DNA of 16,511 nucleotides from an uncultured Oscillospiraceae bacterium (GTDB lineage: Bacteria; Bacillota; Clostridia; Oscillospirales; Ruminococcaceae), in the NCBI GenBank assembly GCA_900556525.1, contig USOZ01000016.1:1-16511 (forward strand), in the 5' to 3' direction. The notes beneath the pieces were generated by a model, which worked only from the letters and a program-made list of their open reading frames with translations, ran no database searches and was not told where the DNA came from. Shown piece by piece: positions 1 through 8,025 of this stretch. The stretch's first letter is position 1; the number at the start of each line of letters is the position of its first letter. The translations under genes were made by a program, and so were the position numbers.

Positions 1-396
1 GTCTAAAATACCGCTTATGTACGTTGAAACGATTATCGCCGATACAAGCGAAGAAACAAGCGGCAAAACGCTGTTTTCTCCTGCGGCATTGTTTATTCCT
101 CCCAGCAGCGACGTCAGAAGTATAACCGCCAGCAGCGATGTGAACATTTTCATCGGAGCGGAAATGCTGTCAAGAAAAAGCCGCCATATATCGCTCAGAA
201 CATTTGTCGGGTCAAGATATTCAGCGCCGCCGTTTTCCGGAGTGACGCCATGCTCGTCCATGAAATCACGGGCGTTTTCGGGAAGCGCCGCATATATCTC
301 GTCTGTGCCGTAATCGGCGCTTTCCGCACTTGCGGCAGAAGCAAATACAAAAGCGGCAGCTATTAAAACGAATGTAAAAACAAAATTTTTTAACAT
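1..396 (-). CDS. spoIIIAE: Stage III sporulation protein AE (partial, N-terminal part)
   Basis: The frame is open from an ATG at 396 to the left edge, giving 132 codons; the C-terminus lies outside the window. The product begins with a signal-peptide-like segment (basic MLKNF, then a hydrophobic stretch ending AASA-ES at about residues 5-25). An exported acidic stretch (25-75) follows, then a hydrophobic segment (about 82-100) ending in LLGGINNA and another near the edge. SpoIIIAE is a polytopic protein of the SpoIIIA-SpoIIQ channel that links mother cell and forespore. The start overlaps the spoIIIAD stop as TGATG, which indicates translational coupling, and AAAGGA lies about 12 bases upstream. 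The assignment rests mostly on position as the fifth gene of an otherwise complete spoIIIAA-AB-AC-AD order. SpoIIIAF, AG and AH are expected further left. Confidence 0.88.
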   Translation of the reverse strand, partial: MLKNFVFTFVLIAAAFVFASAASAESADYGTDEIYAALPENARDFMDEHGVTPENGGAEYLDPTNVLSDIWRLFLDSISAPMKMFTSLLAVILLTSLLGGINNAAGENSVLPLVSSLVSAIIVSTYISGILD

Positions 397-782
397 CAGA
401 AAATCAAATCCTTTATAAGGCTCAGCATACTTTCAAAAAGCGGCACAGAAATCAGCAGAACGGCAATTCTTCCCGCAAAATCAATCCGCGAGGCTATTGC
501 CGCTTCCCCGCTGTCCTTACAGCAGTCTGAGGCGAGCTGCGTAACATAGCACACGGCGACCGCTTTAAGCAATATCGACAGATATGCCGTATCAGTTCCG
601 GCAGTTTCGTTAAGCTCGCCCACAAGCTCCAGAAGAGGACTGACTGTACAAAGTACGGCGATGAGAATAACAGCGCTTGCACCGAGAGATATGTAAAGCC
701 CGAATTCCTTGTTGTACTGTCGAAGCACCGCAGAAAGCGCAGCGGCGGCAATTCCCGCTCCGACGATTGCGAAAACGTTCAT
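396..782 (-). CDS. spoIIIAD: Stage III sporulation protein AD
   Basis: This is a 128-residue hydrophobic protein, close to the usual length of about 130. It has four hydrophobic segments at about 4-20, 28-50, 65-85 and 100-125. The family-like stretch KDSGEAAIASRIDFAGRI, just before the last segment, matches the region where Bacillus SpoIIIAD reads KDAGQGAIASKIELAGKI. SpoIIIAD is a membrane component of the SpoIIIA-SpoIIQ feeding-tube channel, acting in the mother-cell membrane around the forespore. I chose the ATG at 782 because it overlaps the spoIIIAC stop as TGATG. A GTG one codon earlier (785) is equally in frame and would add one residue. No clear Shine-Dalgarno is visible, so translation probably depends on coupling to spoIIIAC. 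Confidence 0.93.
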   Translation of the reverse strand: MNVFAIVGAGIAAAALSAVLRQYNKEFGLYISLGASAVILIAVLCTVSPLLELVGELNETAGTDTAYLSILLKAVAVCYVTQLASDCCKDSGEAAIASRIDFAGRIAVLLISVPLFESMLSLIKDLIF

Positions 783-976
783 CACAAGTCAAAAACGGAA
801 CGAATCGTATCAAAAAGCGTTCCGATTTCACTTATCAGCAGCATCATAACAACAATCAGACCCGCTATCGTTGTCATCATTGCCTGCTCGTCCCTGCCCG
901 AGCGCTGAAGCAGAAGGTTTAGTATCGCAACAACGATTCCTATTCCCGCAATTTTGAAAATTAAGTCAACATTCAC
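782..976 (-). CDS. spoIIIAC: Stage III sporulation protein AC
   Basis: This 64-residue protein has two membrane segments (about 5-24 and 35-52) separated by a short polar loop (RSGRDEQ). It begins MNVDLIFKIAGIGIVVAIL, closely matching the start of Bacillus SpoIIIAC (about 68 residues). It is a small membrane component of the SpoIIIA channel. The start is a GTG at 976, preceded by AAAGGAAG at good spacing. A longer frame from 1033 adds 19 residues unlike the family, runs into spoIIIAB and lacks a ribosome binding site, so I rejected it. Only 14 bases separate it from spoIIIAB, and its stop overlaps the start of spoIIIAD. Confidence 0.92.
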   Translation of the reverse strand: MNVDLIFKIAGIGIVVAILNLLLQRSGRDEQAMMTTIAGLIVVMMLLISEIGTLFDTIRSVFDL

Positions 977-990
977 GTTACAGCTTCCTT

Positions 991-1491
991 TCAGAGCAGC
1001 AGTATTCCCACAGCAATACCGCAAAGCGTCCACGTTTTTTGTATCATTCCGCCCCTTGAGCTATAGTCGCTGCGAGCTTCATCAAGGCAGTTCTGCGCAG
1101 ATTTTTCGGCAGCCTCAAGCATTAAGAGCTGACCATGCACATCAGTCGTTCCGAGCTGTTCGCCTATTCCGATAAGCAGCCTGCGGTCTTTTTCGGAAAA
1201 GCCTTCGGCTTGCAATGCCGCGCTTCTCCATGCACGGTGAATATCGGGATTTTTTTCATATTCAGCTTTAACTTCACATAGAAATCCAAAATCCGAAAAG
1301 TCGGTTCTTTCAGATAGGATGTTCAATATTTCTCTTATCGTTGGCGCATTAAAAGATATGACTGCGCGCATTTCTTCAAGCATTGACAAGAGCTTTGCAA
1401 GCTGGCTGACTCGAACTTTCTTCCTTTGAGATATTGCCGTTCCGATAAAAAAGCAGATTATTGCTGTCGTTAATGCAAGCAGTATTCTCAT
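991..1491 (-). CDS. spoIIIAB: Stage III sporulation protein AB
   Basis: This is a 166-residue protein; Bacillus SpoIIIAB has 171. It has an N-terminal membrane segment (about 3-20), a soluble mainly helical middle carrying LLSMLEEMRAVISFNAPTIREI and the later motif GEQLGTTDVHGQL, and a C-terminal hydrophobic segment (about 153-166). The pattern resembles the GspF-like fold described for the family, which pairs with the SpoIIIAA ATPase as in type II secretion. The ATG at 1491 has AAAAGGAG upstream with a fairly long gap of about 15 bases; no closer start codon is in frame. The first 116 bases lie inside the 3' end of spoIIIAA in another frame, a much larger overlap than the few bases usual here. 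Confidence 0.93.
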   Translation of the reverse strand: MRILLALTTAIICFFIGTAISQRKKVRVSQLAKLLSMLEEMRAVISFNAPTIREILNILSERTDFSDFGFLCEVKAEYEKNPDIHRAWRSAALQAEGFSEKDRRLLIGIGEQLGTTDVHGQLLMLEAAEKSAQNCLDEARSDYSSRGGMIQKTWTLCGIAVGILLL

Positions 1492-2362
1492 TTTCGATTT
1501 TCCACACTCCTTTTAACTTACCTATTTCGGGAGAGCCGCTCACAAGTGCGATATAGTTCACAATTTCAGAACGAATAAGTCCAAGTGCAGCTTCATTTCT
1601 GAATAGTTCCCCGACGCATCGGCAATGAGCAGATAAAACAGGAATTACCCCCCGCCCCGAACAGGCGAAAACCTCACGGTAATCCCGCCCTATTTCGTCG
1701 CAGATTATATAATCGGGAGAAAGAAGCCTTACGGCGTGCTCAATTCCGTCGCATTTCGTAAATCCCGTAAGAATATCGCTGTTCAATCCAACATCGTTTT
1801 CGGGTGTGCCGTTATGCACCGCTGCAATTTCTCCGCGTTCATCAATAACCGCGACTTTTTTTTCAGCGGAAAGCAGCCTGCAATAATCGCGAAGTATCGT
1901 TGTTTTGGCACTTAACGGCGGACCGATTATAAGCAGCCCTTTCATATCCGAAAGTTCGGACGTTATCCGAAATAACGGTAAAGATATTCCCTTGTGTTCA
2001 CGCGCTATGCGCAGGCAAATTGAGGAAAATTCGCGGATCGATTCTCTTTTCCCGTTTTTATTTACCGCAGTACCCGTAAAAGAAGCTCGGTGTCCTCCGC
2101 GAAGTGTAAAAAAACCCTCCGAAAGCTCCTTTTCATGGCTGTAAAGCGAATATTCTCCGAAACTGTGTATGCACTGTGTTATTTCATCGGGCGCAGCCTT
2201 TCGCATACCGCAGATATAGTTCCCATTTCCCGTAAAAATAACTATCGGACGACCTGCGCGAATACGCACTTCGGCAGCCTCGCAAGCTGTTTTTTGCGGA
2301 ACTCCGCATAAAAGCTGCTCAAAAGGCGGAAGAAAAGAGATTGCTTCAAGATAACGCTGCAT
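1376..2362 (-). CDS. spoIIIAA: Stage III sporulation protein AA, secretion-type ATPase
   Basis: This 328-residue protein is the cytoplasmic ATPase of the SpoIIIA channel, a relative of VirB11/GspE secretion ATPases. Visible family features are RIRAGRPI (33-40), GGHRASFTGTAV (89-100), the P-loop region (147-155), DERGEIAA (174-181), the Walker B-like stretch PDYIICDEIG (216-225) and SAHC (244-247). Two points are odd. The P-loop reads GPPLSAKTT, with Ala152 where the glycine before the lysine is expected (codon GCC). The C-terminus also carries about 37 residues (292-328) beyond the usual end, overlapping spoIIIAB by 116 bases. The ATG at 2362 follows AAAGGAG at good spacing. It is the first gene of the operon. 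Confidence 0.93.
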   Translation of the reverse strand: MQRYLEAISFLPPFEQLLCGVPQKTACEAAEVRIRAGRPIVIFTGNGNYICGMRKAAPDEITQCIHSFGEYSLYSHEKELSEGFFTLRGGHRASFTGTAVNKNGKRESIREFSSICLRIAREHKGISLPLFRITSELSDMKGLLIIGPPLSAKTTILRDYCRLLSAEKKVAVIDERGEIAAVHNGTPENDVGLNSDILTGFTKCDGIEHAVRLLSPDYIICDEIGRDYREVFACSGRGVIPVLSAHCRCVGELFRNEAALGLIRSEIVNYIALVSGSPEIGKLKGVWKIENENTACINDSNNLLFYRNGNISKEESSSQPACKALVNA

Positions 2363-2411
2363 TTTTTCTCCTTTCTCGTTATATGTGACCTTGAATATAA
2401 ATCAGCATTAA

Positions 2412-2440
2412 AATGTATGCGGCGCAGGACAAGTGTAGAA
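2412..2440 (-). promoter_or_regulatory. Candidate sigma-E-type promoter for the spoIIIA operon
   Basis: Reading leftward, CATACATT (2419-2412) is close to the sigma-E -10 consensus CATACAAT, about 50 bases before the spoIIIAA start codon. The -35 region around 2440-2434 matches the consensus poorly. In Bacillus the spoIIIA operon is transcribed by sigma E in the mother cell, so this is plausible from context, but the match rests on the -10 alone. Confidence 0.3.
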
Positions 2441-2441
2441 C

Positions 2442-2478
2442 AAAAAGAACAGCCTCTCTTTTTGGAAAGACTGTTCTT
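2442..2478 (-). terminator. Rho-independent terminator after tam
   Basis: The inverted repeat AAGAACAG (2445-2452) / CTGTTCTT (2471-2478) forms an 8 bp stem. The inner TCTTT/AAAGA pairing is interrupted by a small bulge. On the minus strand it begins 7 bases after the tam stop codon and continues into TTTTTGTT. It closes the seven-gene operon and separates it from the spoIIIA operon. Confidence 0.8.
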
Positions 2479-2485
2479 ATATTTA

Positions 2486-3259
2486 TTACTTTATAGCTAT
2501 GAAAAATAGCCTCGGGAATCTGAAAATTATCTCGCCGTTCGGACGAATAGGATACTGCTTTGCGAGTTTCTCAAGAATTTCAGCTTCCAACGCCTGCATC
2601 CCACTGTCGTCAAGCCGTGAAAGATACGGTTTTAAGCCTGTTGCGCGATACCACTCGATTATGCTTTCGTGCGACGGCATATGGTGAAAATAAACTGTTT
2701 TCCACATGTAAAAATCCGATGAGATATGCGAGAGAATGTCGAAATATTCTTCTTCGGAAAGTGTTGCGATACTTCGCGTTCCCGACAGACTATCCCGCCA
2801 TTTGCCGCTTTCTGAAATACTGCGGATAATTTTGTGAATCGGCTCGTCGTAATTAACGGGTATCTGTACCGCCATTACACCGCCTTTTTTGAGCAGTTTC
2901 ATCATCTCGGTCAGCAATTCGGCATGATTTGGAAGCCACTGAATACACGCATTTGAAAAAACAATGTTAAACGTATTTTCGCCTAACTTTTCAAGTTCAT
3001 GCGACGCATCGATAAGTCGAAATTCCATGTCAGGGTAAGTCTTTGCAGCCGTTTCGATCATGTTCGGCGAATTGTCTATACCGATTATCCCAGCTTCGGG
3101 AAAGTGCTGCTTTAAAACAGCGGTACTGTTTCCCGGGCCACAGCCTATATCGAGTATTTTCTTTGGATTGACCGCTTCGATTCTTTCCGCCAAATCAATA
3201 GACGGGCGGGTTCTTTCCTTTTTGAATTTAAGATAACTTTCGGGATTCCAGTCAGCCAT
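2486..3259 (-). CDS. tam: Trans-aconitate 2-methyltransferase-like SAM-dependent methyltransferase
   Basis: This 257-residue class I methyltransferase resembles E. coli Tam (252 residues) along its whole length. It shares the opening MADWNPESYLKFKKERTRP, SAM-binding motif I LDIGCGPGNST (36-46), GIDNSPNMIE (60-69), NACIQWLPNH (103-112), the middle MPSHESIIEW and the end FRFPRLFFIA. Tam methylates trans-aconitate, a spontaneous product of cis-aconitate that inhibits the citrate cycle; the true substrate here is inferred from similarity. The gene is last in the operon, 13 bases after mutS2, with GGAGGAG before the ATG, and a terminator follows. Its by-product S-adenosylhomocysteine is a possible substrate of MtaD in the same operon, but that link is inference. 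Confidence 0.85.
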   Translation of the reverse strand: MADWNPESYLKFKKERTRPSIDLAERIEAVNPKKILDIGCGPGNSTAVLKQHFPEAGIIGIDNSPNMIETAAKTYPDMEFRLIDASHELEKLGENTFNIVFSNACIQWLPNHAELLTEMMKLLKKGGVMAVQIPVNYDEPIHKIIRSISESGKWRDSLSGTRSIATLSEEEYFDILSHISSDFYMWKTVYFHHMPSHESIIEWYRATGLKPYLSRLDDSGMQALEAEILEKLAKQYPIRPNGEIIFRFPRLFFIAIK

Positions 3260-3272
3260 TTTTCTCCTCCGT

Positions 3273-5654
3273 TTATTTAAGCTCCGCTACCGTAACGCCC
3301 GCTTCGCCCTCACCGTATGCTCCAAGTCGATAGCTTTTAACGTGCTTGTTGTGCTTCAGGAATTGATGTACGGCAGCCCGTAGCGCGCCCGTTCCTTTTC
3401 CGTGAATAATCGTTATTGTTTCGATCCCACCGAGCAGACAGCTGTCAATAAAACGGTCAACTTCCATAATCCCTTCGTCGGTCATCATTCCGCGAATATC
3501 AACTTCAAGGCTGGATTTACGCGTCATGTTGGACTGAACAGATTTCTTGATATTGCCTCCGCTTTGCTTTTTCTTCGGTGGCGCCTGCTCAATAATAAGT
3601 TCAAGATTGTCCGTTTTAGTACGCGTTTTCATCATTCCGATTTGAACAACGCAGTTTCCACCCGCGTCGGGAAGCGAGATGACCGTTCCCGTATTGCCTA
3701 TGTCCATAAGGCGAACGGTATCGCCGACACGCAGCTCTCTTGGCAGGACGTATTTGCTCTTTTTCTTTTCAATTACAGGATTTGCACGGTCAGACATACT
3801 GTTCAGCGCAGAATTTGCCTTTGAACGAGACGTTTTTACCATTGCGGAAAAATCGGATTTGTCCTTTTCCTTTTTCATTTCCTCAAGCTCGTTCATCAAC
3901 TTGTCAGCGCCCGCGCGCGTTTGTTCAACAATACTCATCGCATGCGAGCGCGCCTTGCTTAGTTCAAATTCTTTCTGCTTTTCAAAGTTTTCTTCTTTTT
4001 CTTTCAGCTCCTCGGTGAGCTGTTTTGCATTACGCGCTTCGACCTGTGCCGTTTCACGCAAAGCGTCAAGCTCCTGACGTGTCTTTTCGAGGTTCTCAAT
4101 AACCCTTTCAAAACGTTTGCTTTCGTCTCCGACCAGTTTTTTCGCGTCTTCGATTATATCGTCCGACATTCCGAGTCGTTTTACGATCGCAAAAGCGTTG
4201 GATTTTCCCGGAACTCCGATTATCAGCTTGTATGTGGGTCTTAACGTTGAAATATCAAATTCGCATGAGGCGTTTTCCACTCCTTCCTGTTCAATGGCAA
4301 ACATTTTAACCTCCTGATAGTGCGTCGTCGCCATAACTCGGCTGTCCATGTCACGGAAATATGACAGCACCGAAACCGCAAGAGCTGCGCCCTCGACAGG
4401 GTCGGTTCCCGAGCCTAATTCGTCCAGCAAGATAAGCGAACGTTCGTTCGCCGATTTCATTATGCCAATGATATTCGTCATGTGCGCCGAAAAAGTCGAC
4501 AAGCTCTGTTCAATACTCTGCTCATCGCCTATATCTACGAGAATGTCCGAAAAAACGCCGACTACGCTGTCGTCTGCCGCAGGTATCATAAGCCCGCACA
4601 TTGTCATAAGCGTGAGAAGTCCCGCAGTTTTAAGCGCAACTGTTTTACCGCCCGTATTCGGACCCGTTATAATCAGCTCGGTGTATGTTTCTCCGAGAAT
4701 AATCGTTGTCGGAACAACGCGTTCCAGCGGAATAAGCGGATGGCGCGCCTTGTTTAGCCTAAGAACGGGCTGTTCGGAAAGCACAGGCGTTATTGCCTTC
4801 ATTTTTGCACCCAGACCTGCTTTAGCAAAGTACATTTCAAGAATAAACGCGTTTTCTATTCCGCGCAGAAGAGCGTCGCCGCATTCGGCGACATCAGCCG
4901 ACATTTCGCGAATGATCCGCTCAATTTCGATCTGCTCATCACGCTTTAAAATGCGTATTTCATTATTTGCGTCAACAACTCCCATCGGCTCGATAAAAAG
5001 CGTAGCTCCCGTTGCCGACGTATCATGTACCAGACCGCTTATCTGCCCCTTATACTCGGTTTTTACCGGAACAACATAACGTCCGTCGCGCTGAGTTACA
5101 AGCGCTTCCTGTAAGTACTTTTGGTTGGTCTGACTTTTTATCAGCTTGTCGAGCTGTTCCTTTATTTTTGCGCCCTGTCGGATTATCGCCTTTCTTATTC
5201 TTGCAAGTTCCCCGCTTGCGCCGTCGGAAAGTTCTTCCTCGGACAGTATCGCGTTAGATATGGTACTTTCAAGTGTCTTGTTGGGAGTAAGCATTGAAAA
5301 ATAAGGGTGAAGCGAGGTTTCACCGCCGCCGCAGCTGTCATACCAGCTCACAAGCCCATCAATTTCCCTAAGTACCAAACCTATATCAAGAAGCTCCCGC
5401 AGGGAAAGCACCGCACCCTGCTGCGCACGCCTTACGCTGAATGAAACGTCCTTGATATTGTAGAAACGCGGCGTTCCATACTTTGCCGAAAGAACAAATG
5501 CGTCATCTGTTTTCTTTGATTCCTCTTTAATTTTGTGAAGTTCGGTATCCGGAACTATCTGCTCGGCGCGTTCCTTTACAATATCACTCCACGCCTGCTC
5601 CTTTAGAAGTTCCAGAATTTTATCAAGCTCCAGTTTTCTGTATTCACTTTTCAT
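3273..5654 (-). CDS. mutS2: MutS2 ATPase/endonuclease with Smr domain
   Basis: At 793 residues it has full MutS2 length. It contains a lever/clamp region (about 1-290), ATPase Walker A GPNTGGKT (331-338), Walker B LILLDELGSGTDP (407-419), the ATTHYQE motif (442-448), a long charged coiled coil (about 510-605), a KOW-like beta region (about 638-690) and a C-terminal Smr domain (716-793) with LEVDIRGM and HGKGTGALR. It lacks the mismatch-recognition domain of MutS. In related bacteria MutS2 acts on collided ribosomes and in some species limits homologous recombination; which applies here cannot be read from sequence. GAGG precedes the ATG. It lies 15 bases after mreB and 13 before tam, so the three are cotranscribed. 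Confidence 0.97.
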   Translation of the reverse strand: MKSEYRKLELDKILELLKEQAWSDIVKERAEQIVPDTELHKIKEESKKTDDAFVLSAKYGTPRFYNIKDVSFSVRRAQQGAVLSLRELLDIGLVLREIDGLVSWYDSCGGGETSLHPYFSMLTPNKTLESTISNAILSEEELSDGASGELARIRKAIIRQGAKIKEQLDKLIKSQTNQKYLQEALVTQRDGRYVVPVKTEYKGQISGLVHDTSATGATLFIEPMGVVDANNEIRILKRDEQIEIERIIREMSADVAECGDALLRGIENAFILEMYFAKAGLGAKMKAITPVLSEQPVLRLNKARHPLIPLERVVPTTIILGETYTELIITGPNTGGKTVALKTAGLLTLMTMCGLMIPAADDSVVGVFSDILVDIGDEQSIEQSLSTFSAHMTNIIGIMKSANERSLILLDELGSGTDPVEGAALAVSVLSYFRDMDSRVMATTHYQEVKMFAIEQEGVENASCEFDISTLRPTYKLIIGVPGKSNAFAIVKRLGMSDDIIEDAKKLVGDESKRFERVIENLEKTRQELDALRETAQVEARNAKQLTEELKEKEENFEKQKEFELSKARSHAMSIVEQTRAGADKLMNELEEMKKEKDKSDFSAMVKTSRSKANSALNSMSDRANPVIEKKKSKYVLPRELRVGDTVRLMDIGNTGTVISLPDAGGNCVVQIGMMKTRTKTDNLELIIEQAPPKKKQSGGNIKKSVQSNMTRKSSLEVDIRGMMTDEGIMEVDRFIDSCLLGGIETITIIHGKGTGALRAAVHQFLKHNKHVKSYRLGAYGEGEAGVTVAELK

Positions 5655-5669
5655 AGTCGATCCTCATAA

Positions 5670-6689
5670 TTATTTATATCTGTACAGGGATATTCTTTCA
5701 AAACCGTCGAGAAGTTCCTCGGAAAGCCCGAATGCCGCCGCCGTTCCTTTTGCAACGCATTTCAGCGGTTCTTCCGCAACAAAACACGGAACGCCCGTTT
5801 CCTTTGAAACAAGCCTGTCAAGCCCTCCGAGCATAGCTCCGCCGCCTGTAAGAACTATTCCATTCTGTTTAATATCGCCCACAAGCTCGGGCGGCGTTTT
5901 TTCAAACACTTTTTTTATGCCGTCGATAAGCTCGTCGATAAGCTCCTTTATCGCCTGTGAAATGTCCGCGTCGGTTATTTCCTGACTTACGGGCAGTCCC
6001 TTTATGAGGTGTCGGCCTTTAACCGTCATTTTTTTCTCACCTGTCGGGTCAAATACGTTTGTAAGTTCAATTTTTGCCTGTTCGGCAGTTTTCTCCCCAA
6101 TGTACAGCTTATATTTCTGCGAAATAAATCGCGCAATAGCAGCGTCAAGTTTATTTCCTGCAATTTTTATTGAATTTGATTCAACGATTCCGTTGAACGA
6201 TACGACCGCAACATCCGCCGTACCTCCGCCGATATCAACGACCATTGTGCCGTTGGGCTTTGAAATGTCAACTCCTGCGCCGAGCAAGGCCGCGATCGGT
6301 TCTTCGATAAGATATACCTTTCTTGCACCCGCCGAAAGCGCGGCTTCAACTACCGCGCGGCACTCAACGTCAGTGACCGACGACGGAACGCAGATAATTA
6401 TTCTCGGTTTAAGCATCATGCTGCCGCTCACCTTGTGAATGAACTCACTTATCATTGCTTCCGCCATTTCGTTATCGGAAATCACACCGTCTCGCAGCGG
6501 CTTTACCGCAACGATATATTCGGGCGTTCTTCCGAGCATACGGTATGCTTCTTCGCCGACTGCAAGCACCTGCTTTTTCTTTTTATCATAAGCGACAACG
6601 CTCGGTTCGTCGATAACAATGCCTTTTCCTCCGATAGTGATTATCGTATTTGCCGTTCCGAGGTCAATTCCTATGTCAACTGCGCTCAT
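5670..6689 (-). CDS. mreB: MreB/Mbl family actin-like cell-shape protein
   Basis: This 339-residue protein is of normal MreB length. Actin-fold motifs are in order: phosphate 1 IDLGTANT (8-15), the EEPIAA segment (129-134), phosphate 2 VDIGGGTADV (151-160) and the adenosine motif LTGGGAMLGGLD (280-291). MreB forms membrane-associated filaments that guide the elongation peptidoglycan machinery. No mreC or mreD follows, so it may be an Mbl- or MreBH-like paralogue, and the symbol is a family-level choice. The ATG at 6689 has AAGGAG 8 bases upstream and lies inside the end of cca (14-base overlap). Its place between a tRNA-repair gene and mutS2 says little about its partners. Confidence 0.93.
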   Translation of the reverse strand: MSAVDIGIDLGTANTIITIGGKGIVIDEPSVVAYDKKKKQVLAVGEEAYRMLGRTPEYIVAVKPLRDGVISDNEMAEAMISEFIHKVSGSMMLKPRIIICVPSSVTDVECRAVVEAALSAGARKVYLIEEPIAALLGAGVDISKPNGTMVVDIGGGTADVAVVSFNGIVESNSIKIAGNKLDAAIARFISQKYKLYIGEKTAEQAKIELTNVFDPTGEKKMTVKGRHLIKGLPVSQEITDADISQAIKELIDELIDGIKKVFEKTPPELVGDIKQNGIVLTGGGAMLGGLDRLVSKETGVPCFVAEEPLKCVAKGTAAAFGLSEELLDGFERISLYRYK

Positions 6690-8025
6690 TGTGATTACTC
6701 CTTATCTTTTGTGCCGCTTTGAGCAGCTTCGTTTTCTCATTTTCACATTTTCCGTCTATAACTTCAGACAGCAGCTCTTCAAGCACCGCACCTATCTCTT
6801 TTCCGCTAAATCCAAGTCGCTTTATGTCATTTCCGTTCACCGCAAGCTGTTTCAGGCTAAAACACTCCCGCTTTTCGAGTAAATGAACGATTGTCTGACG
6901 TGCCGCCCGATAAGTTTCTATGCGCTGCATGAACTGCGGGGCTTTTCCCATATCGTCCGCGATATGAACATCAATAAGGTGAAAAAGCAACTCCTCGCCG
7001 AATTTATTCAAATAGCGTTTAAGCAGATTCTCGCGATTTTCAATTACAATATCGTGATTTTCAACAAGTGCGGTTACTTCCGTAATAGTTTTTGAGTCGT
7101 ATTTCAGCTCGCGTAAAACGCGCTCGGCGATTATTGCACTGCCTTTCGGGTGTCCTTTAAAATGTCCCACTCCGTCCGCAGACATTGTAAAATAATCGGG
7201 TTTTGCCATATCGTGAAAAAGCATTGCAAGCCTTAGCGGCAATATCGGTTCGACCGCTGAAACAGTTGCCAGAATATGCTCGTAAACGTCTCGATTATGA
7301 TACTTGGTGTGCTGCTGAAACCCGTGGCAGCGGGAAATTTCGGGAATAAAAACCGCGAAAACGTCATAAAATTCCCGCAAAATATTTTCGCAATCAGTAC
7401 AGATAAGCTGATTAAGCTCAGCGGCAATTCTTTCTCCCGCAATGCTGCGTAAAAGCGGCGCATATTCGTGTATTGCCTCGGCTGTTTTCGGTTCTATCGT
7501 GAAATCCCCGCAGGCTGCAAACCGCAGACCGCGCATGATCCGCAGAGCGTCCTCATTAAAACGCTCCGCCGGAACGCCGATCGCCCTTATTATCCCGTTT
7601 TCAAGGTCATTTTCTCCCTCAAAAAGGTCAATTATTCCCGTTTCTTCGGAATAAGCCATTGCATTTATCGTAAAATCACGGCGCTTTAGATCTTCAGCCA
7701 GTGATGATGAAAATGCTACATTTTCAGGTCTGCGATGATCCGAATAAATCCCGTCGGTGCGGTAGGTCGTGATCTCGATAGGCTTTCCCTCAGAAATAAC
7801 GGTAACTGTACCGAAACGTATTCCGGTTTCGACAGTCCTATAGTCCGAAAAAACACGTTTCATATCCTCCGGAAGAGCGCTTGTGGTTATGTCATAGTCT
7901 TTCGGAAGTTTTCCCAGCAGACTGTCACGAACGCACCCGCCGACAGCATACGCTTCAAAGCCGCTTTCTTTAAGCCTTTTTATAAGAACTTCAACATATT
8001 GCGGTAAAGTTATTTTTTTCTTCAT
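6676..8025 (-). CDS. cca: CCA tRNA nucleotidyltransferase with HD domain (class II)
   Basis: This 449-residue enzyme adds or repairs the CCA 3' end of tRNAs. The nucleotidyltransferase head has AVGGCVRD (27-34) with catalytic aspartates D43 and D45 (KDYDITT), RRDFTINAMA (115-124) and the base-selecting motif EDALRIMRGLRF (158-169). An HD domain follows, with H271-D272 in LFHDMAK and further histidines (VENHDI, HIAD). The HD part is typical of Firmicutes CCA enzymes and is linked in the family to phosphatase or phosphodiesterase activity. Length and motif set fit a full CCA-adding enzyme rather than a split CC/A-adding pair. The ATG overlaps the mtaD stop as ATGA, with no good Shine-Dalgarno, so translation is probably coupled. 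The 3' end overlaps mreB by 14 bases. Confidence 0.95.
   Translation of the reverse strand: MKKKITLPQYVEVLIKRLKESGFEAYAVGGCVRDSLLGKLPKDYDITTSALPEDMKRVFSDYRTVETGIRFGTVTVISEGKPIEITTYRTDGIYSDHRRPENVAFSSSLAEDLKRRDFTINAMAYSEETGIIDLFEGENDLENGIIRAIGVPAERFNEDALRIMRGLRFAACGDFTIEPKTAEAIHEYAPLLRSIAGERIAAELNQLICTDCENILREFYDVFAVFIPEISRCHGFQQHTKYHNRDVYEHILATVSAVEPILPLRLAMLFHDMAKPDYFTMSADGVGHFKGHPKGSAIIAERVLRELKYDSKTITEVTALVENHDIVIENRENLLKRYLNKFGEELLFHLIDVHIADDMGKAPQFMQRIETYRAARQTIVHLLEKRECFSLKQLAVNGNDIKRLGFSGKEIGAVLEELLSEVIDGKCENEKTKLLKAAQKIRSNHNERS

Noticed and set aside
396..922. Small open frames on both strands around spoIIIAD/AC (494-751, 610-831, 677-922)
   Set aside because: They are alternative-frame shadows of the membrane-protein genes, with arginine- and cysteine-rich products and no ribosome binding sites.
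977..1033. Longer spoIIIAC with a start at 1033
   Set aside because: The extra 19 residues do not resemble the family, overlap the 3' end of spoIIIAB and lack a Shine-Dalgarno. The GTG at 976 has AAAGGAAG.
4348..5079. 243-codon plus-strand open frame
   Set aside because: It lies entirely antisense to mutS2, whose motifs are clear. The product is serine- and arginine-rich without domains, and it has no ribosome binding site or promoter.
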